DNA of 64,000 bases from assembly GCA_949948745.1 (NCBI GenBank), contig CATLHA010000004.1, positions 1 through 64,000 of the forward strand. The letters are read 5' to 3'. The DNA comes from an uncultured Caryophanales bacterium (GTDB taxonomy: Bacteria > Bacillota_I > Bacilli_A > RF39 > UBA660). The notes under the pieces are model-generated. The model saw only the letters and a list, made by a program, of their open reading frames with translations. It made no database searches and had not been told where the DNA came from. A program made the position numbers and the translations under genes. Shown one piece after another: positions 20,789 to 30,818 of this stretch (positions are counted from its first letter, which is position 1; each line of letters starts with the position of its first letter).

Positions 20789-23743
20789 ATGTATACACCA
20801 CTTTATGTAAAGACGAATTATTCATTGCTTTCAAGTTTAATTAAAATTGATGACTTGATTGAATTTTGTCTCCAACATAATATAAAATCCATTGCTATCA
20901 CGGATTCTAATCTTTTTGGTATGATGGAATTTTATAAAAAATGTAATAAAAATAGTATTCACCCAGTGATCGGATTAGAAATAACTTTAGAAAATAGTAT
21001 AATCTTATTATATGCGAAAAATTATAAGGGATATCAAAGTTTAATTAAACTATCTACCATTCAAAGTGAAAGACAAGTAACAATAGACGATATTAAGAAC
21101 AACAGCCAAGAAATATTATGTATTATTCCATTTGAATATAAAGAGTTATTAAATACAATTAGAAATATTGTTTCAGAAATATATTTGGGATATAAAAATA
21201 AAGAAGAAGAACGTATTGTAAGATTAGATACCAAAAATGTAGTGTTCTTAAGAGAAGTACAATATATTAAGAAAGAAGAGGAGCCATATCTAAAATATCT
21301 ATTTATGATTAGAGATGGAAAAACAATCGCAGATTTTATAGAATACGATACAGAGAATAAAGAATTAGAGCTTGATAATATTTATAACTATTCTAGTAAT
21401 GAAGGTCTCTTTGAAACAACAGAATTTTCTAGAAAATGTAATTTTGAATTTCCGAAATCAGAATTATTATTACCAATTTTTGATACAAAGGATAAAGGAA
21501 CCCCTATTGAATATTTAACATCTCTTACACAAACAGGATTACTAAAAAGATTAAATAATCAAGTTCCAAAAGAATATCAAACAAGACTAGCTTATGAACT
21601 TGAGATTATTGAAAAAATGGGATTTTCAAATTATTTTTTAGTGGTATATGATTTTATAAAATACGCAAAGAAAAACAAAATATTAGTTGGCCCTGGAAGA
21701 GGGAGTGGAGCAGGATCTTTGGTGTGTTATTCGATTGGAATTACAGACTTAGATCCAATTAAATATGATCTTTTATTTGAAAGATTTTTAAATCCAGAAA
21801 GAATCAGTATGCCAGATATAGATACCGACTTTCCAGATATTTATAGGGATCAAGTAATTGAATATGTAACAAATAAGTATGGGAGTAAGAAAGTATCGGG
21901 AATTGTCACTTTTGGGACACTTGCAGCAAAACAAGCAATTAGAGATGTTTCTAGAGTACTCAATGTACCAGGATATCAAGTGGATCAAGTGTCAAAAAGA
22001 ATACCATCTTTTACAAAGAAAAAACTTATGGACTTTTATCAAGAAGATCCAGAATTCAAAAGATTAATTACATCTGATGAAAAATTAAAGCAGATGTTAA
22101 AAATTGCAAATATCATCGAGGGATTTCCAAGACATACATCTTCTCATGCAGCAGGAATTGTCATGTGTCAAAAAGATTTAGACGAAGTAGTTCCATTAAC
22201 CAAAAATGATGGAATTTATTTAACAGGATTTACGATGGAATACTTAGAAGAATTAGGCCTATTAAAAATGGACTTTTTGGGACTTAGAACTTTGACAACC
22301 ATCATGAGAATTATAAATGACATCAAAGAAGGAGAAGGAAAAGAAATTGATTTTAATACTATTCCACTAGATGATCAAAATGTGCTAGAGATATTTAGAA
22401 AAGCAGATACAACAGGAATCTTTCAATTTGAAAGTGATGGTATGAGAAGTTTTTTAAGAAGATTAGAACCCTCTACTTTTGAAGATATCTTTGCGGCAAT
22501 TGCATTATTTAGACCGGGACCTGCAATTAACATAGATTCTTATATTCGAAGAAAAAATAATCAGGAAGAAATCACTTACTTAGATAAATCCTTAGAACCA
22601 ATTTTAAAAAGTACCAAAGGAATTATTATTTATCAGGAACAAATTATGCAAATTGCATCAAGTTTTGCAGGATATACCTTAGGAGAAGCAGATATTTTAA
22701 GGCGCGCAATGAGTAAGAAAAAAATGGATGTCTTAAAAAGTGAAGAAGAAAGATTTATGGAACGTAGCATCAAACGGGGACACAGCGAAGAAACTTCTAA
22801 GAAAATATTTGATTTAATTTTGAATTTTGCCAATTATGGTTTTAATCGTTCCCATTCTGTTGCTTATTCTTTAATTGCATATAAAATGGCTTACTTAAAA
22901 TATTATTATCCAAAATATTTTTATAGTAATTTACTAACTTCTGTGATAGGAAGTGAAACAAAAACAAAAGAATATATCAACGAAATAAAATCTCTTGGAA
23001 TAGAAATATTAAAGCCATGTATTAATCGTAGTAATAAAACTTATATTGTAGAAAAAGATGGAATTCGTTACCCACTTTCTGCAATTAAAAATATTGGAGT
23101 AGTCAGCGTAGAAGCAATTCTAAAAAATAGACAGGAACCATATCAGGATATTTTCGATTTTCTATCAAGAACAGCAAGTCGTGGAATTACAAGAAAAGTA
23201 ATAGAATCTTTAATTGATGCAGGATGCTTAGACTTATTTGGATATAATCATCAGACATTACAACATAATCTAGATAGTATTATGACTTATGCAGATTTAA
23301 CCAAAGACTTAGACCCTGAATTCGTTTTAAAACCAGAAATAGAAGTTATAGAGGAATATCCAAAAGATTATTTAATTCAAAAAGAAAAAGAATTATTTGG
23401 TTTATATTTAAGTAATCATCCAGTAACAAACTATAAAGCGAAATATAAAGATATTATTTCTCTAAATCAAATTAAAGATTTCTTTAATAAAAGAATAAAT
23501 ACAATTATTATGGTAGATAAAATAAAGACAATCAAGACAAGGAGCGGTACAGATATGATGTTTATTACAGGTAGTGATGAATATCAATCTTTAGACTTTA
23601 CTGTATTTCCAAGAGTATATAACCGTTATATGGATTTAAATATCCAAAATGGTATGATTTTAAAAATTACAGGAATCGTAGAAAAAAGATATAATGATTT
23701 TCAAGTAGTAGTTGATGTCATAGAATCGCTAAATAAAAATTAG
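20789..23743 (+). CDS. dnaE: DNA polymerase III subunit alpha (DnaE)
   Basis: PHP N-terminus; GPGRGSGAGSLVCYSIGITDLDPI, PDIDTDFPD, FNRSHSVAYSLIAY. Confidence 0.96.
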   Translation: MYTPLYVKTNYSLLSSLIKIDDLIEFCLQHNIKSIAITDSNLFGMMEFYKKCNKNSIHPVIGLEITLENSIILLYAKNYKGYQSLIKLSTIQSERQVTIDDIKNNSQEILCIIPFEYKELLNTIRNIVSEIYLGYKNKEEERIVRLDTKNVVFLREVQYIKKEEEPYLKYLFMIRDGKTIADFIEYDTENKELELDNIYNYSSNEGLFETTEFSRKCNFEFPKSELLLPIFDTKDKGTPIEYLTSLTQTGLLKRLNNQVPKEYQTRLAYELEIIEKMGFSNYFLVVYDFIKYAKKNKILVGPGRGSGAGSLVCYSIGITDLDPIKYDLLFERFLNPERISMPDIDTDFPDIYRDQVIEYVTNKYGSKKVSGIVTFGTLAAKQAIRDVSRVLNVPGYQVDQVSKRIPSFTKKKLMDFYQEDPEFKRLITSDEKLKQMLKIANIIEGFPRHTSSHAAGIVMCQKDLDEVVPLTKNDGIYLTGFTMEYLEELGLLKMDFLGLRTLTTIMRIINDIKEGEGKEIDFNTIPLDDQNVLEIFRKADTTGIFQFESDGMRSFLRRLEPSTFEDIFAAIALFRPGPAINIDSYIRRKNNQEEITYLDKSLEPILKSTKGIIIYQEQIMQIASSFAGYTLGEADILRRAMSKKKMDVLKSEEERFMERSIKRGHSEETSKKIFDLILNFANYGFNRSHSVAYSLIAYKMAYLKYYYPKYFYSNLLTSVIGSETKTKEYINEIKSLGIEILKPCINRSNKTYIVEKDGIRYPLSAIKNIGVVSVEAILKNRQEPYQDIFDFLSRTASRGITRKVIESLIDAGCLDLFGYNHQTLQHNLDSIMTYADLTKDLDPEFVLKPEIEVIEEYPKDYLIQKEKELFGLYLSNHPVTNYKAKYKDIISLNQIKDFFNKRINTIIMVDKIKTIKTRSGTDMMFITGSDEYQSLDFTVFPRVYNRYMDLNIQNGMILKITGIVEKRYNDFQVVVDVIESLNKN

Positions 23744-23827
23744 TGGGGAAAATTAACAAGGATTATTTTCAAAAAAATATAAGTATGGTATATTTATATT
23801 ATATAGGTAAATCGAGGGAGGGAACAT

Positions 23828-24670
23828 ATGAAATTAGAATTTCAAGTCAACGATTATTTATTAACTTGGACACTATTATATGGAGCATCTATCTCTCAAA
23901 GAATTCATACATTTAAGCAAAAACTTTGGACGACATATAAAAAACAATATAATAGAAGCACTAATGATAAAGATGAAATGCTAATGGATATAAAAAACTA
24001 TCTGCCTAATGATGATATTTTATATAATTTAGTATTAGAGACAGAAATTTTCGAACAGTTAAAGGAAGAAACAGAAAAACATAGATTAGCGCTTATGAAA
24101 GTATGGGATCAAAATAAAAAAGAAGTTGTCAAAAATATTAATGATATTATAAGATTTCCATTAAAAGCAAAATATGATATTGTTGTTCTTCATCCTAAGA
24201 TGGATACTTATCTTTTATCAAATGAATGTAAATCAACAATTGGTTGGGGATTTAAAAATGATTTAGAAGATGAATTAATGACCTTAACTAATATTGTTTA
24301 TACAATTATAAAAACAGAAATGAGTGACTTTGAAAAAGAGTATAAAAAATATAAAGAAATTATACAAGCTATTTTAGAATTAGCTATTCATAATGAGTTA
24401 TATACAAGACTAAGTAAAAAATCAAACTACCTAGATGGGGACCCAACTTTAACATTCTTAAAAAGACAAATTTATCCATATTGGTTAATGTATCTTGGGT
24501 GTGAAAGGGAAGATATGACCCATTATATGATGCGTGATAAAGTAGCTTTTGATATTGAAAACTATGTGGTAGAAACGCAACTAAAAAAAATAAACTTATA
24601 TGAGTTTATAAAATTCTGTATTAAAAATCAGAAATATATTATTAGAATTAATAGCTTAGAAATAATATAA
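23828..24670 (+). CDS. hypothetical protein
   Basis: 280 aa ORF with gggaggg RBS. Confidence 0.65.
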   Translation: MKLEFQVNDYLLTWTLLYGASISQRIHTFKQKLWTTYKKQYNRSTNDKDEMLMDIKNYLPNDDILYNLVLETEIFEQLKEETEKHRLALMKVWDQNKKEVVKNINDIIRFPLKAKYDIVVLHPKMDTYLLSNECKSTIGWGFKNDLEDELMTLTNIVYTIIKTEMSDFEKEYKKYKEIIQAILELAIHNELYTRLSKKSNYLDGDPTLTFLKRQIYPYWLMYLGCEREDMTHYMMRDKVAFDIENYVVETQLKKINLYEFIKFCIKNQKYIIRINSLEII

Positions 24671-24672
24671 CT

Positions 24673-24700
24673 AATAGATTTCAAATTTGAAATCTTTTTC
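24673..24700 (+). terminator. intrinsic terminator
   Basis: agatttcaaatttgaaatct palindrome followed by ttttc. Confidence 0.55.
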
Positions 24701-24722
24701 ATTCATGCAGGGGGAGTAGTAC

Positions 24723-27700
24723 ATGGAAAAAGAAAAAATACAAATCTTATTTGATCAAATCGGTTTAACAGAAGAAGAGAGGGAAAGGTTTCAAGATTTA
24801 TCTTTAGTAAAAGTAAAGGTAAATGAAAAAAATAGTAGTTGGACCTTTGTTTTAGAAAGTAATGATGTTTTAGAATTAGAAGAATATCAATTATTAGAAA
24901 AAAAGGCTACTACTGCATTTTCTAATATCAAGAAAGTAAGATTTGAAATTACTCCAAAACATAAAAACTTTTCACATCTACAAGAGTATTATGAATATGC
25001 ATTAGAACAAGTGAAAAAAATACTAGTGTATGCACCAATCTTTAAAGATTGTCTTTTAGAAATGGATGGAAAATATGTAATAGAATCGACAAACCAAGAA
25101 GAAGAAAAACAAGTAAAGGAAATTTTACCAAAATTAAACTATCTTCTTGGACTTTTCGGATTCGAAATAGAAGTAGGGACTTACCTTAATTTAGAAAAAG
25201 AACATCAATTTAGGGAAGAAATAAATAATGAAATAAAAGCATCATCTAGTAACATTAAACCATTAGAAGTGAAAGAGGAAGTGAAACCTAGTAAAACTTA
25301 TAATACATATCCTAAAAAAGAAGATGGAAAAACCCAATACCGTAGACAGCCAAAAGAAGATAATCCAGATGTAATTCTTGGTAGAAGTATTAAAGATACT
25401 CCAATTCAAATGAAATCTATTATAGGGGAAGCAGATAATGTTACAGTAGAAGGATATGTCTTTGGAGTAGATTACTTCGAATCTAGTAAAACAGATTTTA
25501 AGATTATAACTCTAAAAATGACAGATTATAGTGATAGTATCTATTGTAAAGTATTCGCACGAGGAGACGAAGACTATGGTCGTTTAAGTAAGGCACTAAA
25601 AGCAGGAAACTGGTTTATTATTCGTGGTTATACAAAAAATGATACATTTTCAAAAGAACTTGTATTAAATGCAAGAGATATTATGAAAGTCGAAAAGGTA
25701 GGAAATATAATCGAAGATAAAGCTGAGGTAAAAAGAGTAGAACTTCATGCGCATACCATGATGAGTCAAATGGATGGAATTACAAAACTAGACCTTGGGA
25801 AACATACTTGCGAACTTGTAGAAAGAACCATCAAAATGGGATATAAGGGGGTCGCAATTACCGACCATAATGGATGTCAGGCTTTTCCTATTTCCTTTGG
25901 TATCATTAAAGGACATAATAAATCTATCCGAAAAAAAATCAAAGAAAAAATAGAAAATTTAGAACAAGAAATAGAAAAAGCAGAAGAGGAAGAAAAGAAA
26001 AAATCATTATTAGCAGAATTAGAACAAGCAAAAGAAGAACAAAAAAATCCTCCAATATTTAAAGGACTTTATGGAACAGAACTTACACTAGTTGATGATA
26101 CAGTAAATATTGTAGTACGTCCAACTGATGATGATTTACTTCATAATACCTATGTTGTATTCGATACAGAAACGACAGGATTTAATGCTGGTGGAGCCGA
26201 TCAAATGATTGAAATTGGAGCGGTTAAAATTAAGGATGGAGAAATTATTTCCCGTTTCGATGAATTAATCGATCCAAAAAGACATATTCCAGATAAAATT
26301 ACAGAATTAACATGTATTACGGATGATATGGTTAGAGGTAGAAAGTCAGAAGAAGAAGTTACTAAGATGTTCTTAGAATGGGCAGGAGATTTACCGATGG
26401 TTGCCCATAATGCAAAATTCGATATATCCTTTGTTGAAATGGCTATGAAAAAATACAACTTAGGAGAGTTTAAAAATACAGTAATCGACACCTTGGAACT
26501 ATCTAGAACATTAGATCAAGGATATGCAAGACACTCTCTATCTGCATTAGTAAAAAGATATGATGTTCCATGGGAAGAAGATGCCCACCATAGAGCAGAT
26601 TATGATGCAGAGGGTACAGCATATGTCTTTAGTAAAATGTTAAAGAAATTGGAAATGCAAAAATATGAAAAAATTAGTGATTTAGATAGATTAATTTCTA
26701 AAGACGAAATTCATAAATTTGGTAGAACATTTCATTTTAATGCGATTGCTTTAAATAAAACAGGACTGAAAAATTTATTTACAATCATATCTTTAGCTAA
26801 TACAGTTTACTTGTATAAAACACCAAGAATCTTAAGAAGTAAACTAAATGAACTTAGAGAAGGGTTGCTAATTGGTAGTGGTTGTTATGAATCTGAGGTA
26901 TTTAATGAAGCAAGAAGTAAAGATGGAGAAGAATTAACAAATATTATTAACTTTTATGACTATGTAGAAGTTCAACCACCAGAAGTATATGATCATTTAA
27001 TTCAGCTTGGTGATTTTAAGGATGAAGAGGAGCTTAAAATACATATCAAAAAAGTGATTCATGCTGTTAGAGATTCAGGAAAAATCATTGTTGCAACAGG
27101 AGATGTACATCATTTTGAAAGAGATGATAAAGTTTATAGAGAAATCATTGTAAATCAAAAGGTTCCTGGTGGCGGAAGACATCCACTAGCGAAAAAAGAT
27201 ATTACGGAAATTCCATCTCAACATTTTAGAACAACAGAAGAAATGCTTCAAGATTTTTCATTTTTAGAAGATGATTTAGCTTATGAGATTGTTGTTACCA
27301 ATACAAATAAAGTATTAGATATGGTAGAAGAAATTGAAGTAATACCAGATACTGGAGGGACTCCATTTTCACCACGTGTAAAAAGTGATGATGAACAAAG
27401 CTATTTAGATTGTCCAAGGGTAGTAACAGATTTAGTATATACAAAGGCAAATGATTGGTATGGAGATCCTCTCCCATATTCAATTGAAGAAAGATTAGGA
27501 ACCGAGCTTTATGGGGATGTCGTTTTAACATCAATTAAATATGACTTATCTTCGTTAGAAGGAAAAGAATTAGAAAAAGAATCATTTAAACGTCTACATG
27601 AAGTAATCGTTAGTGGAAGAGATTCTGTTTTTGAACAGGTTAGAAATTATTTGAAAAAGACAAGTGAAGAAGAATTAACAGAAGATGCCTTAGAGAAAAA

Positions 27701-29528
27701 ATTAAAAAGCTCTCTAGGAGGAGTTATTGGTGCCGGATTTGATCCAATTTATCTAATCGCTCAAAGATTAGTAAAACATTCGAATGATGAAGGATATTTA
27801 GTAGGGTCTCGTGGTTCTGTGGGTTCTAGTTTCGTTGCGACTATGATGGGAATTACAGAAGTAAATCCGCTTTCTGCTCATTATCGTTGTAGTAATTGTA
27901 AATTAAGTATTTTTGAAGATGAAGAAGGAAATCCATTAGGAGCTACCTATTCTTCAGGATTTGATTTACCTGATAAAATGTGCCCACATTGCAATATTCC
28001 ATTAATTAAAGATGGACAAGATATGCCATTTGCGACATTCTTAGGATTTAATGCAGACAAAGTACCAGATATCGATTTAAACTTTTCAGATTTAAATCAA
28101 GCAAGTACGCATGCCTATACAAAAGTATTGTTTGGTAGTGATAATGTTTACCGTGCTGGAACCATCGGTACCGTTGCCGATAAGACAGCATTTGGATATG
28201 TAAAAGGATATTTTGAGGATAGGGGAATTGAAAATGTTCGTACAGCAGAAGTAGAACGTCTAGCGATTGGATGTACTGGAGTAAAAAGGACAACAGGACA
28301 GCATCCAGGAGGAATTGTAGTTATACCAGATTATATGGATTGTTTTGACTTTACACCATTCCAATTTCCTGCAGAGGATCCAACTTCTGCTTGGAGAACG
28401 ACACACTTTGATTACCACTCTATTGAAGAATGTGTATTAAAACTAGATATTTTAGGACATTCTGATCCAACCCAATTAAGACTAATTCAACTACAATCAG
28501 GAACGGATATTATGAAAGTTCCTTTAGACGATAAAGAAACAATGAGTATATTTACTTCTACTGAAGCACTAGGAGTTACAAAAGAACAAATTATGTGTAA
28601 TACAGGTACCTTGGGAATTCCAGAATTTGGAACTCCATTTACTATTCAATTAGTAGAAGATACCAAACCAACATCCTTTGCCGAACTTGTAAAAATATCT
28701 GGACTTTCTCATGGAACCGATGTTTGGCTTGGAAATGCAAAAGATTTGTGTACACCAGATGAAAATGGAAAAATTCAAGTACCATTTAAAGAAACCATTG
28801 GCTGCCGTGATGATATTATGGTTTATTTAATGTATCGTGGAGTAAAACCGATTAAGGCATTTAAAATCATGGAATTTGTTCGTAAAGGAAAAGCCAGCAA
28901 GGATCCAGAAACTTGGGCAGGACATAAACAAACAATGATTGATGCCAATATTCCAACTTGGTTTATTGATTCATGTCAAAAGATTAAGTACATGTTCCCA
29001 AAAGCTCATGCCGCAGCCTATGTAATAAGTGCTTTTAGAATCGCCTGGTATAAGGTTCATATGCCAGTATATTTCTATGCTTCCTGGTATTCATCAAAAG
29101 CAACAGACGTAGATGTAGAAGCAATGATAGGTGGATATACCCCAATTAAAAACAGAATTATAGATATTCAAAATAAAGGATATGAAGCAACGAATAAGGA
29201 AAACGGACAACTTGAAAGTTTAAAAATTGCTTTAGAAGCAACGGCCAGAGGAATGAAGTTCTTAAATGTAGATTTATATAAGAGTGATGCTACCGTTTGG
29301 AAAGCAGTTAGTGATACAGAGATTTATCCACCATTTAACTCGATTGATGGACTTGGAGATACAGTAGCGCAAAATATTGTTACAGAACGTGAACAAAAAG
29401 AATTTTTAAGTATTGAGGATTTACAAAAACGTGCAAAAATATCCCAAACATTAATTGATAAAATGAAGATTATGGGAATTCTAAAAGATTTACCAGAATC
29501 GAGTCAAATGACTTTGTTTGAAATATAA
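24723..29528 (+). CDS. polC: DNA polymerase III PolC-type subunit alpha
   Basis: 1601 aa; embedded exonuclease VVFDTETTGFNAGGADQMIEIGAVKI; CSNCK..CPHC zinc motif; DIDLNFSDLNQ; MFPKAHAAAYVISAFRIAWYK. Confidence 0.97.
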   Translation: MEKEKIQILFDQIGLTEEERERFQDLSLVKVKVNEKNSSWTFVLESNDVLELEEYQLLEKKATTAFSNIKKVRFEITPKHKNFSHLQEYYEYALEQVKKILVYAPIFKDCLLEMDGKYVIESTNQEEEKQVKEILPKLNYLLGLFGFEIEVGTYLNLEKEHQFREEINNEIKASSSNIKPLEVKEEVKPSKTYNTYPKKEDGKTQYRRQPKEDNPDVILGRSIKDTPIQMKSIIGEADNVTVEGYVFGVDYFESSKTDFKIITLKMTDYSDSIYCKVFARGDEDYGRLSKALKAGNWFIIRGYTKNDTFSKELVLNARDIMKVEKVGNIIEDKAEVKRVELHAHTMMSQMDGITKLDLGKHTCELVERTIKMGYKGVAITDHNGCQAFPISFGIIKGHNKSIRKKIKEKIENLEQEIEKAEEEEKKKSLLAELEQAKEEQKNPPIFKGLYGTELTLVDDTVNIVVRPTDDDLLHNTYVVFDTETTGFNAGGADQMIEIGAVKIKDGEIISRFDELIDPKRHIPDKITELTCITDDMVRGRKSEEEVTKMFLEWAGDLPMVAHNAKFDISFVEMAMKKYNLGEFKNTVIDTLELSRTLDQGYARHSLSALVKRYDVPWEEDAHHRADYDAEGTAYVFSKMLKKLEMQKYEKISDLDRLISKDEIHKFGRTFHFNAIALNKTGLKNLFTIISLANTVYLYKTPRILRSKLNELREGLLIGSGCYESEVFNEARSKDGEELTNIINFYDYVEVQPPEVYDHLIQLGDFKDEEELKIHIKKVIHAVRDSGKIIVATGDVHHFERDDKVYREIIVNQKVPGGGRHPLAKKDITEIPSQHFRTTEEMLQDFSFLEDDLAYEIVVTNTNKVLDMVEEIEVIPDTGGTPFSPRVKSDDEQSYLDCPRVVTDLVYTKANDWYGDPLPYSIEERLGTELYGDVVLTSIKYDLSSLEGKELEKESFKRLHEVIVSGRDSVFEQVRNYLKKTSEEELTEDALEKKLKSSLGGVIGAGFDPIYLIAQRLVKHSNDEGYLVGSRGSVGSSFVATMMGITEVNPLSAHYRCSNCKLSIFEDEEGNPLGATYSSGFDLPDKMCPHCNIPLIKDGQDMPFATFLGFNADKVPDIDLNFSDLNQASTHAYTKVLFGSDNVYRAGTIGTVADKTAFGYVKGYFEDRGIENVRTAEVERLAIGCTGVKRTTGQHPGGIVVIPDYMDCFDFTPFQFPAEDPTSAWRTTHFDYHSIEECVLKLDILGHSDPTQLRLIQLQSGTDIMKVPLDDKETMSIFTSTEALGVTKEQIMCNTGTLGIPEFGTPFTIQLVEDTKPTSFAELVKISGLSHGTDVWLGNAKDLCTPDENGKIQVPFKETIGCRDDIMVYLMYRGVKPIKAFKIMEFVRKGKASKDPETWAGHKQTMIDANIPTWFIDSCQKIKYMFPKAHAAAYVISAFRIAWYKVHMPVYFYASWYSSKATDVDVEAMIGGYTPIKNRIIDIQNKGYEATNKENGQLESLKIALEATARGMKFLNVDLYKSDATVWKAVSDTEIYPPFNSIDGLGDTVAQNIVTEREQKEFLSIEDLQKRAKISQTLIDKMKIMGILKDLPESSQMTLFEI

Positions 29529-29533
29529 ATTGA

Positions 29534-29573
29534 TAAGAAGAAAATTAAAATAGAAAAGATTTTCTTCTTTTTC
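29534..29573 (+). terminator. intrinsic terminator
   Basis: aagaagaaaa...ttttcttctt stem with T run. Confidence 0.6.
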
Positions 29574-29639
29574 TATGGAGAAATATGTATAAAATACTAG
29601 AAAAAGGTGTTATAATAAGGCAAGAAATGTGGTGATATT

Positions 29640-30725
29640 ATGACAATAGAACAATATATAGAACGTCATGGAAATGATACAATGAGTGAATTACCATTTA
29701 CAGAAATAGATAGTCTTCTACTAACATCACTTGTGTATCTAAATTTAGATAAAATTATGCCAAAGGATAAAAATGAGATGATGTCTCTATCAAAAATTTC
29801 CTCTTTGTTTTTTAAAAAAAATGATGAACAAACGATAAAAAAAATGAGACCATCGTTTATTCCACACGTAATCTCCATTCTTCGTTTAATGGCTCAGAAA
29901 AAAAGATATAAAAACATTTTATTCTATAACTATATTAACGAGGTAACAGACATAACTCAGTTTTGTGCGATAACTGCAAAGTTAGAAGATCATACAAACT
30001 ACATTGCATTTTCAGGAACAGACGATTCTGTTATTGGATGGAAAGAAGATTTTCAAATGTCCTATGTCTTTCCAGTTCCAGCACAAGAAAAAGCTTTAAA
30101 TTACTTAAAAAATACAATTTCTATTTTTGGGCCTAAATATAGAGTAGGTGGGCATTCAAAAGGTGGAAATCTTGCGATGACCAGTTATATGCTTAATAAT
30201 TTTTTAATTCAGCATAAGATAATAGAAGTATATAATTTTGATGGCCCAGGATTTAGAAAAAGGGAATTTGAATCTAAAAAATTTAAAGTGATGGAAAGAA
30301 AACTAAAGATGTATATTCCAGAAAAAAGTTTAATAGGAAGATTATTTAGAAGCTCAGAGAACTATGAGGTAATCAAAAGCAGTTCTAATGTTTTCTTTCA
30401 GCATGATGGAACAAGATGGATTGTAGATGATTTAAAGTTTAAAAGAGGAGAATTTTCTAAACAAAGTAAAAAGTTAGAAAAAAGGGTATTTGATTGGATT
30501 AATAGTTACCAGGATGAAGATAGAAAAAAAATAGTAGATATCATATTTTCTGTTCTAGAAAAAGGCGGAATTACAGAACTTAGTCAATTACGTGTTTCTA
30601 AGTTACAAAAAGTCTATATTTTAATTAAGGAAAATAAAGATATGGATAAGGAATCTAGAAAATTAATTCTAGATGCGATTAAAAAATTAATATTACAAAA
30701 GGAAAATAAAAAAACAAGTAATTAA
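29640..30725 (+). CDS. DUF2974/Mbeg1-like alpha/beta-hydrolase-fold protein
   Basis: NYIAFSGTDDSVIGWKEDFQMSY, GGHSKGGNLAMTSYM (GxSxGG nucleophile elbow), NFDGPGF. Confidence 0.82.
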   Translation: MTIEQYIERHGNDTMSELPFTEIDSLLLTSLVYLNLDKIMPKDKNEMMSLSKISSLFFKKNDEQTIKKMRPSFIPHVISILRLMAQKKRYKNILFYNYINEVTDITQFCAITAKLEDHTNYIAFSGTDDSVIGWKEDFQMSYVFPVPAQEKALNYLKNTISIFGPKYRVGGHSKGGNLAMTSYMLNNFLIQHKIIEVYNFDGPGFRKREFESKKFKVMERKLKMYIPEKSLIGRLFRSSENYEVIKSSSNVFFQHDGTRWIVDDLKFKRGEFSKQSKKLEKRVFDWINSYQDEDRKKIVDIIFSVLEKGGITELSQLRVSKLQKVYILIKENKDMDKESRKLILDAIKKLILQKENKKTSN

Positions 30726-30818
30726 CAATCTGAAAAAAGGTGAAATTGAAAAAAAGATATGTTGTCACTAAATAAAACATGGTATACTATAAATGAAGAA
30801 TAGATAGGAGGAATATCA

